A stretch of 64,000 nt of DNA. It comes from Nonomuraea glycinis (GTDB taxonomy: Bacteria; Actinomycetota; Actinomycetes; Streptosporangiales; Streptosporangiaceae). This document shows positions 8,594-17,078 of this stretch, piece by piece (the stretch's first letter is position 1; the number at the start of each line of letters is the position of its first letter). Below the pieces are notes generated by a model. It saw only the letters and a list, made by a program, of their open reading frames with translations. It did no database searches and had not been told where the DNA came from. The DNA lies in NCBI RefSeq assembly GCF_014646515.1, contig NZ_BMNK01000004.1, forward strand, positions 238,719 to 302,718, read 5' to 3'. The position numbers were made by a program, and so were the translations under genes.

Positions 8594-9411
8594 CGGCTCT
8601 CACTCTTCCCCCGCTCAGCCTGGCCGCGCGGCGCAGGCGCGTCCTCGGCGTCGTCCGGCGTGACTTCGCCGCGCTGCGGCGCAGCTCCGTCAGGATGTTC
8701 GAGATCCTGTTCTGGCCCACCGTGGAGCTGGCGCTGTGGGGCTTCCTCACGGTGTTCCTGCAGACGCAGCGGGTGCCGTTCGTGGCGTCGTTCCTCATCG
8801 GGGCCGTGCTGCTGTGGCAGGTGCTGCAGAAGGCCAGCAACGAGATCTCGATCGCGTTCCTGGAGGACGTCTGGTCGCGCAACCTGCTGAACGTGCAGGT
8901 CAGCCCGCTGTCCAGCGGCGAGTACCTCACGGGGCTGATGCTGTTCGCGCTGGGCAAGGTGGTGCTCGCGATCACCGTGATGGCGGGACTGGCGCTGCTC
9001 TTCTACGGATTCGGGGTGACGAGCCTGGGCGTGGGGCTGGTGCCGTTCATGGGCGTGCTGCTGATGTTCGGCTGGTCGCTCGGGCTGGTGGGCATCTCGG
9101 CGGTGCTCAGGTTCGGCGAGAACGCCCAGGTGATCGCCTGGTCGCTGGTGTTCGTGGCGCAGCCGCTGGCCGGGATCTTCTACCCGGTCTCGGTGCTGCC
9201 CGCGCCGCTGCAGACCGTCGCCTGGCTGATGCCGGCCTCCCACGTGTTCGAGGGCATGCGCACGGTCCTGAGCGGCGGGCCGGTGCCCTGGGAGCGGCTG
9301 GCCTGGGCGTCCGGGCTGAACGTCGTCTACCTGGCCGCCACGCTCGGCCTGTTCGCGTGGGCGCTCGGCTACGCCCGCCGGCACGGGCGGCTGTCGCGCT
9401 TCGGCGAGTGA
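8590..9411 (+). CDS. ABC-2 type transporter permease
   Basis: A 273-residue membrane protein with about six hydrophobic segments, starting at an ATG that overlaps the ATPase stop codon. It has the ABC-2 arrangement: a cytoplasmic N-terminus, paired helices, and near the C-terminus the conserved stretch QPLAGIFYPVSVLPAPLQ followed by LMPASHVFEGMR. It forms the transmembrane half of the exporter with the ATPase encoded upstream. Confidence 0.9.
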   Translation: MTALTLPPLSLAARRRRVLGVVRRDFAALRRSSVRMFEILFWPTVELALWGFLTVFLQTQRVPFVASFLIGAVLLWQVLQKASNEISIAFLEDVWSRNLLNVQVSPLSSGEYLTGLMLFALGKVVLAITVMAGLALLFYGFGVTSLGVGLVPFMGVLLMFGWSLGLVGISAVLRFGENAQVIAWSLVFVAQPLAGIFYPVSVLPAPLQTVAWLMPASHVFEGMRTVLSGGPVPWERLAWASGLNVVYLAATLGLFAWALGYARRHGRLSRFGE

Positions 9412-9496
9412 TCCGGCCCGGCCGCGCGTGGGACGGCGTGGCGCCGGGCAGGGGATGGCAGACTGCCCACAGGTGTCCTAGATTCCGGAGGTACGG

Positions 9497-10909
9497 GTGT
9501 CCGAGGTGTTCGACGTCATCGTGATCGGAGCCGGGCCGGCCGGCGAGAACGTCTTGGACCGGGCCGTGCGCGGCGGGCTGACCGCGGCGATCGTGGAGGA
9601 CCGGCTGGCGGGCGGCGAGTGCAGCTATTGGGCGTGCATCCCGAGCAAGGCGCTGCTGCGCCCGGTGGAGCTGGCGGGCGAGGTCGCCCGGATGCCCGGC
9701 ATGTCGCTCGGCCCGATCGACGTGGACGCGGTGCTCGCCCGGCGCGACGAGGCGGTGTCCCACTACGACGACGCCGGGCAGGTCCGCTGGATCGAGGGGG
9801 TGCCCGCCACGTTCGTGCGCGGGCGCGGGCGGCTGGACGGCGCCAAGCGGGTGCTGGTCACCGAACCGGACGGGTCGCAGCGGCTGCTGACCGCCAGGCA
9901 CGCGGTCGTGCTGGCCACCGGCAGCACCGCGGCGATCTCGCCGGCACCCGGCCTGCGCGAGGCCGCGCCCTGGACCAGCCATGAGGTCACCGCCGTCACG
10001 TCCGTGCCCGGCCGCCTGGTCGTGATCGGCGGCGGCGTGGTGGCCTGCGAGATGGCGCAGGCCATGCACGGGCTCGGCGCCCGGCAGACGACCGTGCTGG
10101 TGCGCGGCGACACGCTGCTGCCGAGGATGGAGCCGTTCGCGGGCGAGCTGCTGGCCGGCGCCTTCGCCGCCGCCGGCATCGACCTGCGCACCGGTACGGA
10201 GGCCGTCCGGGTGGAGCGGCCCGAGCCGGGCGGGAAGGTGACCGTGCACCTGCCGGACGGGCCGCCCGTCGAGGCCGACGAGATCCTCGTCGCGACCGGG
10301 CGGCGGCCCGCCACCGAAGGGCTCGGGCTGGAGAGCGTGGGCCTGCCCGGCGGCGAGTCCGTCGAGGTGGACGACAGCCTGCGGGCGACCGGCGTGGCCG
10401 AGGGCTGGCTGTACGCGGTGGGCGACGTCAACGGCCGCAACCTGCTCACCCACATGGGGAAATATCAGGCCAGGGCGTGTGGTGACGTGATCGTCGCGCG
10501 CGCCAAGGGCGCGCCCGACGACCTGCCCGCCCTGCGCGCCACCGCCGACGGCTACGGCGCGCCGCAGGTCGTCTTCACCGACCCGCAGATCTGCGCCGTC
10601 GGCCGGACCGAGGAAGCGGCCCGCCGCGACGGGTTCCGGGTGCGCGCGGTGGAGTACGACCTCGCCTCCGTCAGCGGCGCCTACCTGCTCGGCGACGGCT
10701 ATCAGGGCAGGGCCAAGGCGGTCGTCGACGAGGATCGCCGGGTGCTGCTCGGCGTCACCTTCGCCGGGCAGGGCACCGCCGAGCTCCTGCACGCGGCGAC
10801 CATCGCGGTCACCGCCGAGGTGCCGCTCGAGCGCCTGTGGCACGCGGTGCCGTCCTTCCCCACCGTGAGCGAGATCTGGCTGCGCCTGCTGGAGACCTAC
10901 GGTCTCTGA
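9497..10909 (+). CDS. Class I pyridine nucleotide-disulfide oxidoreductase (dihydrolipoyl dehydrogenase-like)
   Basis: A 470-residue flavoprotein with a GGAGG ribosome-binding site before the GTG start. The FAD dinucleotide fold is GAGPAGENV (11-19). The redox-active pair is Cys42 and Cys47 in ECSYWACIPSK. The NAD(P) fold is GGGVVACEMA and the second FAD contact is YAVGDVNGRNLLTH. The C-terminal interface motif reads HAVPSFPTVSE (449-459): the His that normally precedes Pro-Thr in true lipoamide dehydrogenases is Phe here. It is therefore probably not a standard E3 subunit of an alpha-ketoacid complex. A quinone or other NAD(P)H-linked reductase is possible. No lipoyl-enzyme genes are adjacent. 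Confidence 0.88.
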   Translation: MSEVFDVIVIGAGPAGENVLDRAVRGGLTAAIVEDRLAGGECSYWACIPSKALLRPVELAGEVARMPGMSLGPIDVDAVLARRDEAVSHYDDAGQVRWIEGVPATFVRGRGRLDGAKRVLVTEPDGSQRLLTARHAVVLATGSTAAISPAPGLREAAPWTSHEVTAVTSVPGRLVVIGGGVVACEMAQAMHGLGARQTTVLVRGDTLLPRMEPFAGELLAGAFAAAGIDLRTGTEAVRVERPEPGGKVTVHLPDGPPVEADEILVATGRRPATEGLGLESVGLPGGESVEVDDSLRATGVAEGWLYAVGDVNGRNLLTHMGKYQARACGDVIVARAKGAPDDLPALRATADGYGAPQVVFTDPQICAVGRTEEAARRDGFRVRAVEYDLASVSGAYLLGDGYQGRAKAVVDEDRRVLLGVTFAGQGTAELLHAATIAVTAEVPLERLWHAVPSFPTVSEIWLRLLETYGL

Positions 10910-10913
10910 CCGG

Positions 10914-11570
10914 TTACTGACTCCCGCGCAGGTAGGACACCACCATCTCGCCGACCATCGTGCGCAGCCTGTCGCGGTGCTCCGGCGCCGTCATGTCGCG
11001 GCCGAACAGGGCGCCGAAGGTGTGCTGGTTGGCGACGCGGAAGAAGCAGAACGCGCTGATCATCATGTGCACGTCCACGGCGTCGGCCTCGGTGACGAAG
11101 TCGCCACCGGCCCGGCCGGCCTCGAGGATGCGCGAGATGACGTCCAGCACCGGGGTGCCGAGGTTGGCCAGCGTCTCGGACTTGCGGATGTGCCGGCCCT
11201 CGTGGATGTTCTCGATCGCGACCAGCTTGATGAAGTCGCGGTGCCGGTCATGGTGGTCGAACGTCAGCTCGGCCAGCGTGCGGATCGCCGCCACCGGTGC
11301 CAGGTGCTCGACGTCCACGGCGCGCTCGGCCGCGCGGACCTCCAAGTAGGCCTTCTCCAGCACGGCGACGTAAAGCTTCTCCTTGCTGCCGAAGTAGTAG
11401 TAGATCATGCGCTTGGTGGTGCGCATGAGCTCGGCGATCTCGTCGACCCTGGCCCCCGCGTAGCCGCGCCGCGCGAACTCCCGCTGCGCGACCTGGAGGA
11501 TCTCCGCTCTGGTGCGGTCGGCGTCCCGCCGGCGCTCACCGGTCGGGCGGGTGGTGGGCTGCGAGGTCAT
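10914..11570 (-). CDS. TetR/AcrR family regulator of the quinate/shikimate gene block
   Basis: About 218 residues from the ATG at 11570, preceded by GGAG; an upstream in-frame start at 11606 is less likely. The TetR helix-turn-helix spans about residues 18-62 (ILQVAQREFARRGYAGARVD, then TTKRMIYYYFGSKEKLY). The C-terminal ligand domain is of the AcrR type with the segment HIRKSETLANLG. It is encoded last in the leftward block behind the QsuB-like and shikimate dehydrogenase genes. I infer that it is the repressor acting on the two 18-bp dyads between the dehydrogenase and the transporter, with a pathway intermediate as inducer. That is not shown by the sequence itself. Confidence 0.88.
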   Translation of the reverse strand: MTSQPTTRPTGERRRDADRTRAEILQVAQREFARRGYAGARVDEIAELMRTTKRMIYYYFGSKEKLYVAVLEKAYLEVRAAERAVDVEHLAPVAAIRTLAELTFDHHDRHRDFIKLVAIENIHEGRHIRKSETLANLGTPVLDVISRILEAGRAGGDFVTEADAVDVHMMISAFCFFRVANQHTFGALFGRDMTAPEHRDRLRTMVGEMVVSYLRGSQ

Positions 11571-11622
11571 GGGGCTCCACGGACAGGCGGGACCGATCCG
11601 CCTCATCCTATGACCGGCTCGC

Positions 11623-13554
11623 TCATGGCGTGCCTGGGCCGCGCGCGTGCTGTACGGCCAGGCGCACGGCCGCGTTGGCGGCGCCGTAGCCCCGGTAGCC
11701 GCCCGCCCGCTCGACGATCTCGAAGAAGACGCGGCCCACCGTGATCGTGTAGAGGTGCAGGAACTCGCCGTACTCGTCCCTGTCGTACAGCAGCCCGAGC
11801 TCCCGGATCTCCGGGCCGACGTCGTGGCGGGCCTCCAGGTCGTCGTAGTAGTTGTCCGGGATCGGCAGCAGCAGGCCGGGGTGCTCGGCGTGCAGGCGGC
11901 GGGCGATGCCGCGGATGTCGTCGCAGGACAGCGCGACGTGCTGCCAGGGCGTGTGCCGGGCTCCGACCCGCGCCTGGTTCAGCACCATCCGCACCGCCTC
12001 GTCCGGGCCGGCCATCGCCCTGCTGCGCAGCAGCCCGGACGGTTCCGGGACCTCCATGCTCTCCAACGGGCGCAGGCCCAGAACGCTGCGATAGAACAGC
12101 GACGCCTCGTCGAAGTGGTGCCACGGCTGGGTGAGCGCCACGTGGTCCACTCGGGTGATGCCGGGCGGCGGAGGGGTGGGCGTGGCCGGTATGACCGTGC
12201 CGGGACTCGGCCGCAAAGCCATGGCCGGGTCGCCGGTGAAGTCGCCGGTCCAGTCGGGGTGGTCGGCCCGGCCGCTGCGGCAGAAGAAGATCTGGGTGCC
12301 GTCCGGCGCCGCGATCGCCTCCAGCGGGGCCTCTCCCGGGGCTCGCTCGCGCGGCAGTACGGGTGCCAGCAGGTGTTCGGCACGCCGGGCCGACGCGGCG
12401 GGATCGGGGGTCTCCAGGCCGATGGCGGCGAGTGCCGTTCCGGTTCCGGTGGCGTTGAGGAGGACCCGGGCCTCGCCCTGCTCCCACATCTCGACCGGCT
12501 TGGTGGGGTGCGCCCCGGTACGGGTGAAGCCGAATGCCGCCAGCAAGCCGACCAGTGCGGCGGCCTCACCGGGAGCCGGAGGGAGGGTGTCGCCGGCGGA
12601 CGGCCCTGTGGCCGGCCCGGTGGCGGGCCCCTTCTTGATCTCGGTGGCGATCTCGGTGGTGAGCCCCTTGGTGAGCTCGGTGGTGAGCTCGGTGGTGAGC
12701 TCGATGAAGGCGAATCCCGTCGGGATCACCGGTCCTGGTGCTCGACGGTCGAGGGACTCCTCCAGGGCGATCAGCGAGCGCATCGCGTCCAGCGCCGTAC
12801 GACAGGCGTCGGACTGACGGAAGACGTCGTTGAAGACCTCCAGTGACAGCGGGCCCTGATACCCGGTGTTGAGGACGTGGCGCACCAGCCCGGTCACGTC
12901 GAAGCCGCCCTGACCCGGGAAGCAGCGGTAGTGGCGACTCCACTGGAGCACGTCCATGGCCAGCGGCGGCGCGTCCGCCAGTTGGAGGAAGAACACCTTG
13001 TCCCCCGGGATCGCCTCGATGCCGATCGGGTCGGAGCCGCGCGACAGGATGTGGAAGCTGTCCAGGCAGGTGCCGAGGTTCGGGTGGCCGGCCAGCTGGA
13101 CGATGCGCCAGGCGTGCAGATACTCGTTCACATGCCGGCCCCAGGCCAGTGCCTCGTAGGCGACCCGGATGCCGTGTCGGCCCGCGAGCTCGGCGAGGGC
13201 ATGAAGCTGCTCGGCGGCCAGGTCGTCGTCGTCGGCCGACTCGGGTGAGACGCTGGAGCACACCAGCAGCATCCCGGCGCCGAGGCGCTCCATGAGCCGG
13301 AACTTGCGCTCGGCCCGGCGCAGATTGTGCTCCAGCCTCGCCGGCCCGACCGCTTCGAAGTCGCGTAACGGCTGGTAGAGGTCGATACCGAGGCCCAGGT
13401 CCGCCGCACGGTCGCGGATCCGCTCCGGGGAGAGGGGGCAGGAGATCAGGTCGTTCTCGAAGATCTCCACACCGTCGAACCCGGCGGCGGCGATCGCCGC
13501 GAGTTTCTCGGTCAGTGTGCCGCTGACCGACACGGTGGCGATGCCTTTACGCAT
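11623..13554 (-). CDS. qsuB: 3-Dehydroshikimate dehydratase fused to an HPPD-like domain (QsuB/QuiC1 type)
   Basis: A 643-residue two-domain enzyme with GGAGG before the ATG. The N-terminal sugar-phosphate-isomerase TIM barrel (1-275) converts 3-dehydroshikimate to protocatechuate. All four metal ligands known from QuiC1 fall at the expected places: Glu134 (AYEALAWG), Asp165 (CLDSFH), Gln191 (FLQLAD) and Glu239 (SLEVFND). The C-terminal half (about 335-630) is a vicinal-oxygen-chelate domain like 4-hydroxyphenylpyruvate dioxygenase, with His in RVDHVAL, His in WQHVALS and Glu in VFFEIVER. Its substrate in this family is uncertain. The two domains are joined by a repetitive Thr/Glu/Leu and Gly/Pro linker (about 284-325). 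It works with the shikimate dehydrogenase encoded upstream and the divergent transporter. Confidence 0.93.
   Translation of the reverse strand: MRKGIATVSVSGTLTEKLAAIAAAGFDGVEIFENDLISCPLSPERIRDRAADLGLGIDLYQPLRDFEAVGPARLEHNLRRAERKFRLMERLGAGMLLVCSSVSPESADDDDLAAEQLHALAELAGRHGIRVAYEALAWGRHVNEYLHAWRIVQLAGHPNLGTCLDSFHILSRGSDPIGIEAIPGDKVFFLQLADAPPLAMDVLQWSRHYRCFPGQGGFDVTGLVRHVLNTGYQGPLSLEVFNDVFRQSDACRTALDAMRSLIALEESLDRRAPGPVIPTGFAFIELTTELTTELTKGLTTEIATEIKKGPATGPATGPSAGDTLPPAPGEAAALVGLLAAFGFTRTGAHPTKPVEMWEQGEARVLLNATGTGTALAAIGLETPDPAASARRAEHLLAPVLPRERAPGEAPLEAIAAPDGTQIFFCRSGRADHPDWTGDFTGDPAMALRPSPGTVIPATPTPPPPGITRVDHVALTQPWHHFDEASLFYRSVLGLRPLESMEVPEPSGLLRSRAMAGPDEAVRMVLNQARVGARHTPWQHVALSCDDIRGIARRLHAEHPGLLLPIPDNYYDDLEARHDVGPEIRELGLLYDRDEYGEFLHLYTITVGRVFFEIVERAGGYRGYGAANAAVRLAVQHARGPGTP
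12637..12702. repeat. In-frame 12-bp tandem repeat in the QsuB linker
   Basis: Variants of a 12-bp unit, read on the coding strand as codons for T-E-L-T or T-E-I-A, occur about five times in a row. They encode the interdomain linker TELTTELTTELTKGLTTEIA. The period is a multiple of three, so the reading frame is kept. Confidence 0.75.
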
Positions 13555-13603
13555 ACCGTCCTCCTGTCATGTCCCGCCCGTCCAGGGAGTCCGCCGCCGG
13601 GCG

Positions 13604-14458
13604 TCAGGTGGTGATGAGGTCGGCCAGGTGGGCGAGCATGCGCTCGGTGTCCGGTTCCCGGCCGGTGAAGAGGTGGAAGGCGTGCGCCGCCTGGAAGACG
13701 ACCATGCCGCCGCCGTCCAGGGTGCGGCAGCCCAGCGCACGGGCGTGACGCAGCAGGTCCGTCTCCAGCGGGCGGTAGACGATGTCGGCCACCCAGAGGC
13801 CGGGGTGCAGGAGGTCGGCCGGCAGCGGTGTCCCCGGATGATGGGCCATGCCCGTCGGGGTGGCGTGGACCAGGCCGTCGGCTCGGGGCAGCACCTCGGC
13901 GAGGTCCGCCTGTCCTGCGGGGCGTGCGCGGCCCGTACCGAAGCGTGCGGCGAGCCTGCCCGCGAGGGCCTGCGCGCGGGCCGGGACGGCGTCCACCACG
14001 GCGATCTCGTCCGCGCCGAGTGTGAGCAGCGCATGGGCGACGGCCGCCCCCGCCCCGCCCGCACCCAATTGGACGATGCGGCCGGTGGGGGCGTCGGGCA
14101 GGCCGCGGGCGAACGACTCGGCGAAGCCCGTCCAGTCGGTGTTGTGGCCGATGGCGCGCTCGCCCTCGAAGACGACGGTGTTGACGGCGCCCAGGGTGGC
14201 GGCGTCGCCGGACAGGTCGTCCAGGTGCGGGATGACGGTCTGCTTGCAAGGGTGGGTGATGTTGAGGCCGTCGTAGCCGAGCCGCCTCGCCGTGCGGACG
14301 AGCTCTCCCGCGTCACCGGCGGCCAGGCCGAGGTCATCGAGGTCGATGAGCCGGTAGACGTAGTGCAGCCCGAGGTGGCGCGCCTCGCGCTCGTGCAGAG
14401 CCGGGCTGAGGGATGGGCCGATGCCGGATCCGATCAGGCCGACCAGGTAGGAGGTCAT
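13604..14458 (-). CDS. aroE: Shikimate (quinate/shikimate) 5-dehydrogenase
   Basis: A 284-residue protein with all AroE-family landmarks: SLSP (16-19) for substrate binding, the catalytic Lys72 in NITHPCKQ, the catalytic Asp108 in HNTDWTGF, the nucleotide loop GAGGAG (132-137), and the C-terminal GGGMVVFQAAHAFHLFTG with the substrate Gln. NITHPCKQ and the gene context with a 3-dehydroshikimate dehydratase and an importer point to a catabolic quinate/shikimate dehydrogenase of the QsuD kind, rather than the biosynthetic AroE of aromatic amino acid synthesis. It starts the leftward block and faces the transporter across a promoter with two dyads. Confidence 0.92.
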   Translation of the reverse strand: MTSYLVGLIGSGIGPSLSPALHEREARHLGLHYVYRLIDLDDLGLAAGDAGELVRTARRLGYDGLNITHPCKQTVIPHLDDLSGDAATLGAVNTVVFEGERAIGHNTDWTGFAESFARGLPDAPTGRIVQLGAGGAGAAVAHALLTLGADEIAVVDAVPARAQALAGRLAARFGTGRARPAGQADLAEVLPRADGLVHATPTGMAHHPGTPLPADLLHPGLWVADIVYRPLETDLLRHARALGCRTLDGGGMVVFQAAHAFHLFTGREPDTERMLAHLADLITT

Positions 14459-14489
14459 CTGCCGTGGCTCATCCTCACTTCGAAAATGT

Positions 14490-14507
14490 ACGAACTAGTG
14501 AGTTAGT
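14490..14507. promoter_or_regulatory. Operator-like dyad 1 (dehydrogenase side)
   Basis: The 18-bp dyad ACGAACT-AGTG-AGTTAGT has 6 of 7 paired positions between its arms. It lies 32 bp from the start codon of the leftward dehydrogenase gene. The ten bases TACGAACTAG here recur perfectly, in reverse orientation, in dyad 2. Size and symmetry fit a TetR-family operator; the TetR encoded in the same block is the likely ligand. Confidence 0.65.
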
Positions 14508-14592
14508 CATAGCACCCCGGCGGCGGGCGGTGAAGAGGTGCGCCGCATCCTCTTGACACCCGTTGGCCGTCACAGGAGCATGACGGCACATA

Positions 14593-14610
14593 ATTAACTA
14601 TCTAGTTCGT
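14593..14610. promoter_or_regulatory. Operator-like dyad 2 (transporter side)
   Basis: The 18-bp dyad ATTAACT-ATCT-AGTTCGT shares AACTnnCTAGTTCGT with the reverse complement of dyad 1. It lies about 115 bp before the transporter start, just downstream of a TTGACA (14553-14558) that could be a -35 element. Both dyads sit in one AT-rich patch in an otherwise GC-rich region. Confidence 0.65.
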
Positions 14611-14725
14611 AACTACATCCGGCGGGCTTGCGTACGCGATCGGCGGTGCGTGACGGGGGACCACCGAACCGCGCGAAAGCCGCCCAGAACCACACTCAGA
14701 TCCGCACAGAGCGCAAGGAGCCCTC

Positions 14726-16081
14726 GTGACCGATCAACCCCCCAGCATCCCGCAAGGCACCCCCCGCAAGGCGGCCACCGCGGCCTGGATCGGCAGCGCG
14801 CTGGAGTACTACGACTTCTTCATCTACGGCAGCGCCGCGGCCCTGATCTTCTCCAGGGTCTTCTTCGACGAATCCGATCCCGCCACCGCGACGCTCCAGT
14901 CGCTGGCCAGCTTCGGCGTCGCGTACGCGGCCCGGCCGGTCGGCGCCTTCTTCCTCGGCCACGTGGGCGACAGATTCGGCCGCAAGAAGATCATGGTGTT
15001 CACGCTCATCCTGATGGGAATATCGACCTTCCTCATCGGATGCCTGCCCACCCGCGACCAGATCGGCGGCCTCGCCCCGGTGCTGCTGGTCGTCCTGCGG
15101 GTGCTCCAGGGCCTGTCGGCGGCCGGCGAGCAGGCCAGCGCCAACTCCATGAGCCTGGAGCACGCCCCCGCCCATCGCCGCGGCTACTACACGAGCTTCA
15201 CACTCAACGGCACGCAGTTCGGGCAGATCCTGGCGACCGTCGTGTTCATCCCGGTGGCCGCGCTGCCGGAGGAACAACTGCTGACCTGGGGGTGGCGGAT
15301 TCCGTTCTGGCTGAGTTTCGTCGTCGCCGTGGCCGGGTGGATCATCCGCCGCAGGCTTGAGGAGACGCCGGCCTTCGAGCGCGAGGTCGCCGCGGGGACG
15401 GTGCCCAGAATGCCGCTGTCGCTGCTGTTCCGCGACCACTGGGCGAGCGTGCTGCGAGTGGTGTGCGCGGCGCTGATCGCCACCGTCAGCACCATCTTCA
15501 CCGTCTGGGCGCTCAGCTACGCCACCAGCGACGCCGTCGGCCTGGACCGGGCCACCATGCTCTGGATCAGCACCGCCGCCAACGCCACCGCCCTGCTGGC
15601 CATCCCGCTGTGGGCCATGCTCTCCGACCGCATCGGCCGCAAGCCCGTCTTCCTCATCGGCGCCGTCGGCAGCCCTTTGATGATCTTCGCTTACCTGGCG
15701 GCGATCAACTCGAAGAGCTACCCGCTCATCTTCCTCGTCGGCATCCTCACCCTCGGCGTCGTCTACAGCGCGTCCAACGGGATCTGGCCCGCACTGTACG
15801 GCGAGATGTTCACCACCAAGGTCCGGCTGTCGGGCATGGCGATCGGCACGCAGATCGGGTTCGCCATCGCGGGCTTCGCGGTCGCCTCGGCCGCCGGGAT
15901 CGTCTCCCCGTCCGGCTGGCTCGGCCTCCAGGGCTGGGGCGGAGTCGCCATCTTCACCGGCGTTCTCTGTGCGATCAGCGCCATCGCGGTGGCGACCGCG
16001 CGGGAGACGTACCGGACGCCGACCGAGCATCTCGGGCTCGACCCGTCCGAGCAGCGGCCGAACGCCACGACGCCGGCCTGA
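14726..16081 (+). CDS. MFS transporter, metabolite:H+ symporter family (shikimate permease-like)
   Basis: A 451-residue, 12-helix transporter with AAGGAG before the GTG start. It carries the MHS-family opening TAAWIGSALEYYDFFIYG, the loop 2-3 motif GHVGDRFGRKK and the symmetrical SDRIGRKP in the second half. Homologues carry shikimate (ShiA), alpha-ketoglutarate, proline or citrate. Its position facing the shikimate dehydrogenase and dehydratase genes makes quinate, shikimate or dehydroshikimate the likely cargo. A perfect 15-bp hairpin terminator follows. Confidence 0.9.
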   Translation: MTDQPPSIPQGTPRKAATAAWIGSALEYYDFFIYGSAAALIFSRVFFDESDPATATLQSLASFGVAYAARPVGAFFLGHVGDRFGRKKIMVFTLILMGISTFLIGCLPTRDQIGGLAPVLLVVLRVLQGLSAAGEQASANSMSLEHAPAHRRGYYTSFTLNGTQFGQILATVVFIPVAALPEEQLLTWGWRIPFWLSFVVAVAGWIIRRRLEETPAFEREVAAGTVPRMPLSLLFRDHWASVLRVVCAALIATVSTIFTVWALSYATSDAVGLDRATMLWISTAANATALLAIPLWAMLSDRIGRKPVFLIGAVGSPLMIFAYLAAINSKSYPLIFLVGILTLGVVYSASNGIWPALYGEMFTTKVRLSGMAIGTQIGFAIAGFAVASAAGIVSPSGWLGLQGWGGVAIFTGVLCAISAIAVATARETYRTPTEHLGLDPSEQRPNATTPA

Positions 16082-16089
16082 CGCCACGC

Positions 16090-16137
16090 CCGGTGCTTCC
16101 GGGGCCCGCCCTGGAATGGCATCCCCGGAAGCACCGG
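16090..16137. terminator. Long perfect hairpin terminator after the MFS gene
   Basis: Arms CCGGTGCTTCCGGGG (16090-16104) and CCCCGGAAGCACCGG (16123-16137) pair over 15 bp around an 18-base loop. It separates the shikimate module from the nuclease-helicase operon, whose first start codon is 57 bp further on. Confidence 0.75.
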
Positions 16138-16193
16138 CGGCACGATGTACTGAAATTGCTGGTAATTACTGGAACTATTGGTACGCTCGCGCC

Positions 16194-17078
16194 ATGAGTG
16201 ACCGGCTGGACGATCTCGAGAGGCGGATCGACGAGCTCCGGGCCGGCGTGCGCACGGCGATGCGCGCCAGGGACACCGCCACGGCCAGGACCCTGCGCGC
16301 GGAGCTGCGCACCGCCGAGCGCACCTGGGACACTCTGGTCAGCGGCGACGGCCCGGCCACGGAGCACGGCCCGCCGGCCGGGAACGTACCGGAGGAGAGC
16401 GGGCAGGGCGCGCCGCGGCGGGCCCGCGCCCACGGCGCGGCGGCCAGGCGCGGTGACGGGCCGCGGCTGGTGACCGTGCGCGAGCAGGTGCACCAGGCGC
16501 TGGCCCTGCTCGACGCCCCCGCGCAGGCCCGGCTCATCGTCGCCGTGAGCCAGGCGTTCTTCGCCGGCTCCATCCGCAGCCCTCAGCTCACCAGCCTGCG
16601 CCGCGACGAGGAGCGGTCCTTCCGGTCCTCGCCGTACGGCAGGCCGTACTACCTGTGCGCGGCGCTCACCGACCGCCTCTCCCCCGCCCGCGGCCTGCTC
16701 ACGGTCAGTACGTGGCCCGCCGAGCGCAGGGTCGTGGGCCCGCTCAGCCCTCGCGTCGACTTCCTCACCTGCGCCTTACGGGTGGCGCGGCACCTCGGCG
16801 GGCTGCCGGGCTCCTTACCGGACGGCGACCGGCTGCTGGCCAGGATGGCCCGCAACATCCCCGGCGCGGGCGACGACGCGTTCGGTCCGCCGGATCCCGG
16901 CCGGGTGGTCGAGGCGGCCCGCCGGGAGCTGCGCGTGCACACCCGCCGCGACACGCGGGACCGGGCCCAGCTGGCGAAACGCGCGACATCCCAGCTGGAT
17001 GACGTGGCCGCGCTGTTCGGCGCCGCTACGCTGAGCACCGTCGCCAAGGAAAGTTCCACGATGAGAGGCGGCCGATGA
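16194..17078 (+). CDS. Unrecognised coiled-coil protein, first gene of the nuclease-helicase operon
   Basis: About 294 residues from the ATG at 16194. I do not recognise the family. Residues 1-50 form a charged helix that should be a coiled coil (DDLERRIDELRAGVRTAM). Residues about 55-95 are a Gly/Pro/Arg-rich linker. From about 98 there is a helical domain beginning VTVREQVHQALALL, which could be a winged-helix fold, with the well-defined segment SLRRDEERSFRSSPYGRPYY. The gene ends in an ATGA overlap with the nuclease gene, so the products are made together. A DNA-binding or substrate-recruiting role for the nuclease and helicase is my inference. A weak AT-rich promoter (AATTGCTGGTAATTAC, 16153-16168) lies upstream. 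Confidence 0.8.
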   Translation: MSDRLDDLERRIDELRAGVRTAMRARDTATARTLRAELRTAERTWDTLVSGDGPATEHGPPAGNVPEESGQGAPRRARAHGAAARRGDGPRLVTVREQVHQALALLDAPAQARLIVAVSQAFFAGSIRSPQLTSLRRDEERSFRSSPYGRPYYLCAALTDRLSPARGLLTVSTWPAERRVVGPLSPRVDFLTCALRVARHLGGLPGSLPDGDRLLARMARNIPGAGDDAFGPPDPGRVVEAARRELRVHTRRDTRDRAQLAKRATSQLDDVAALFGAATLSTVAKESSTMRGGR

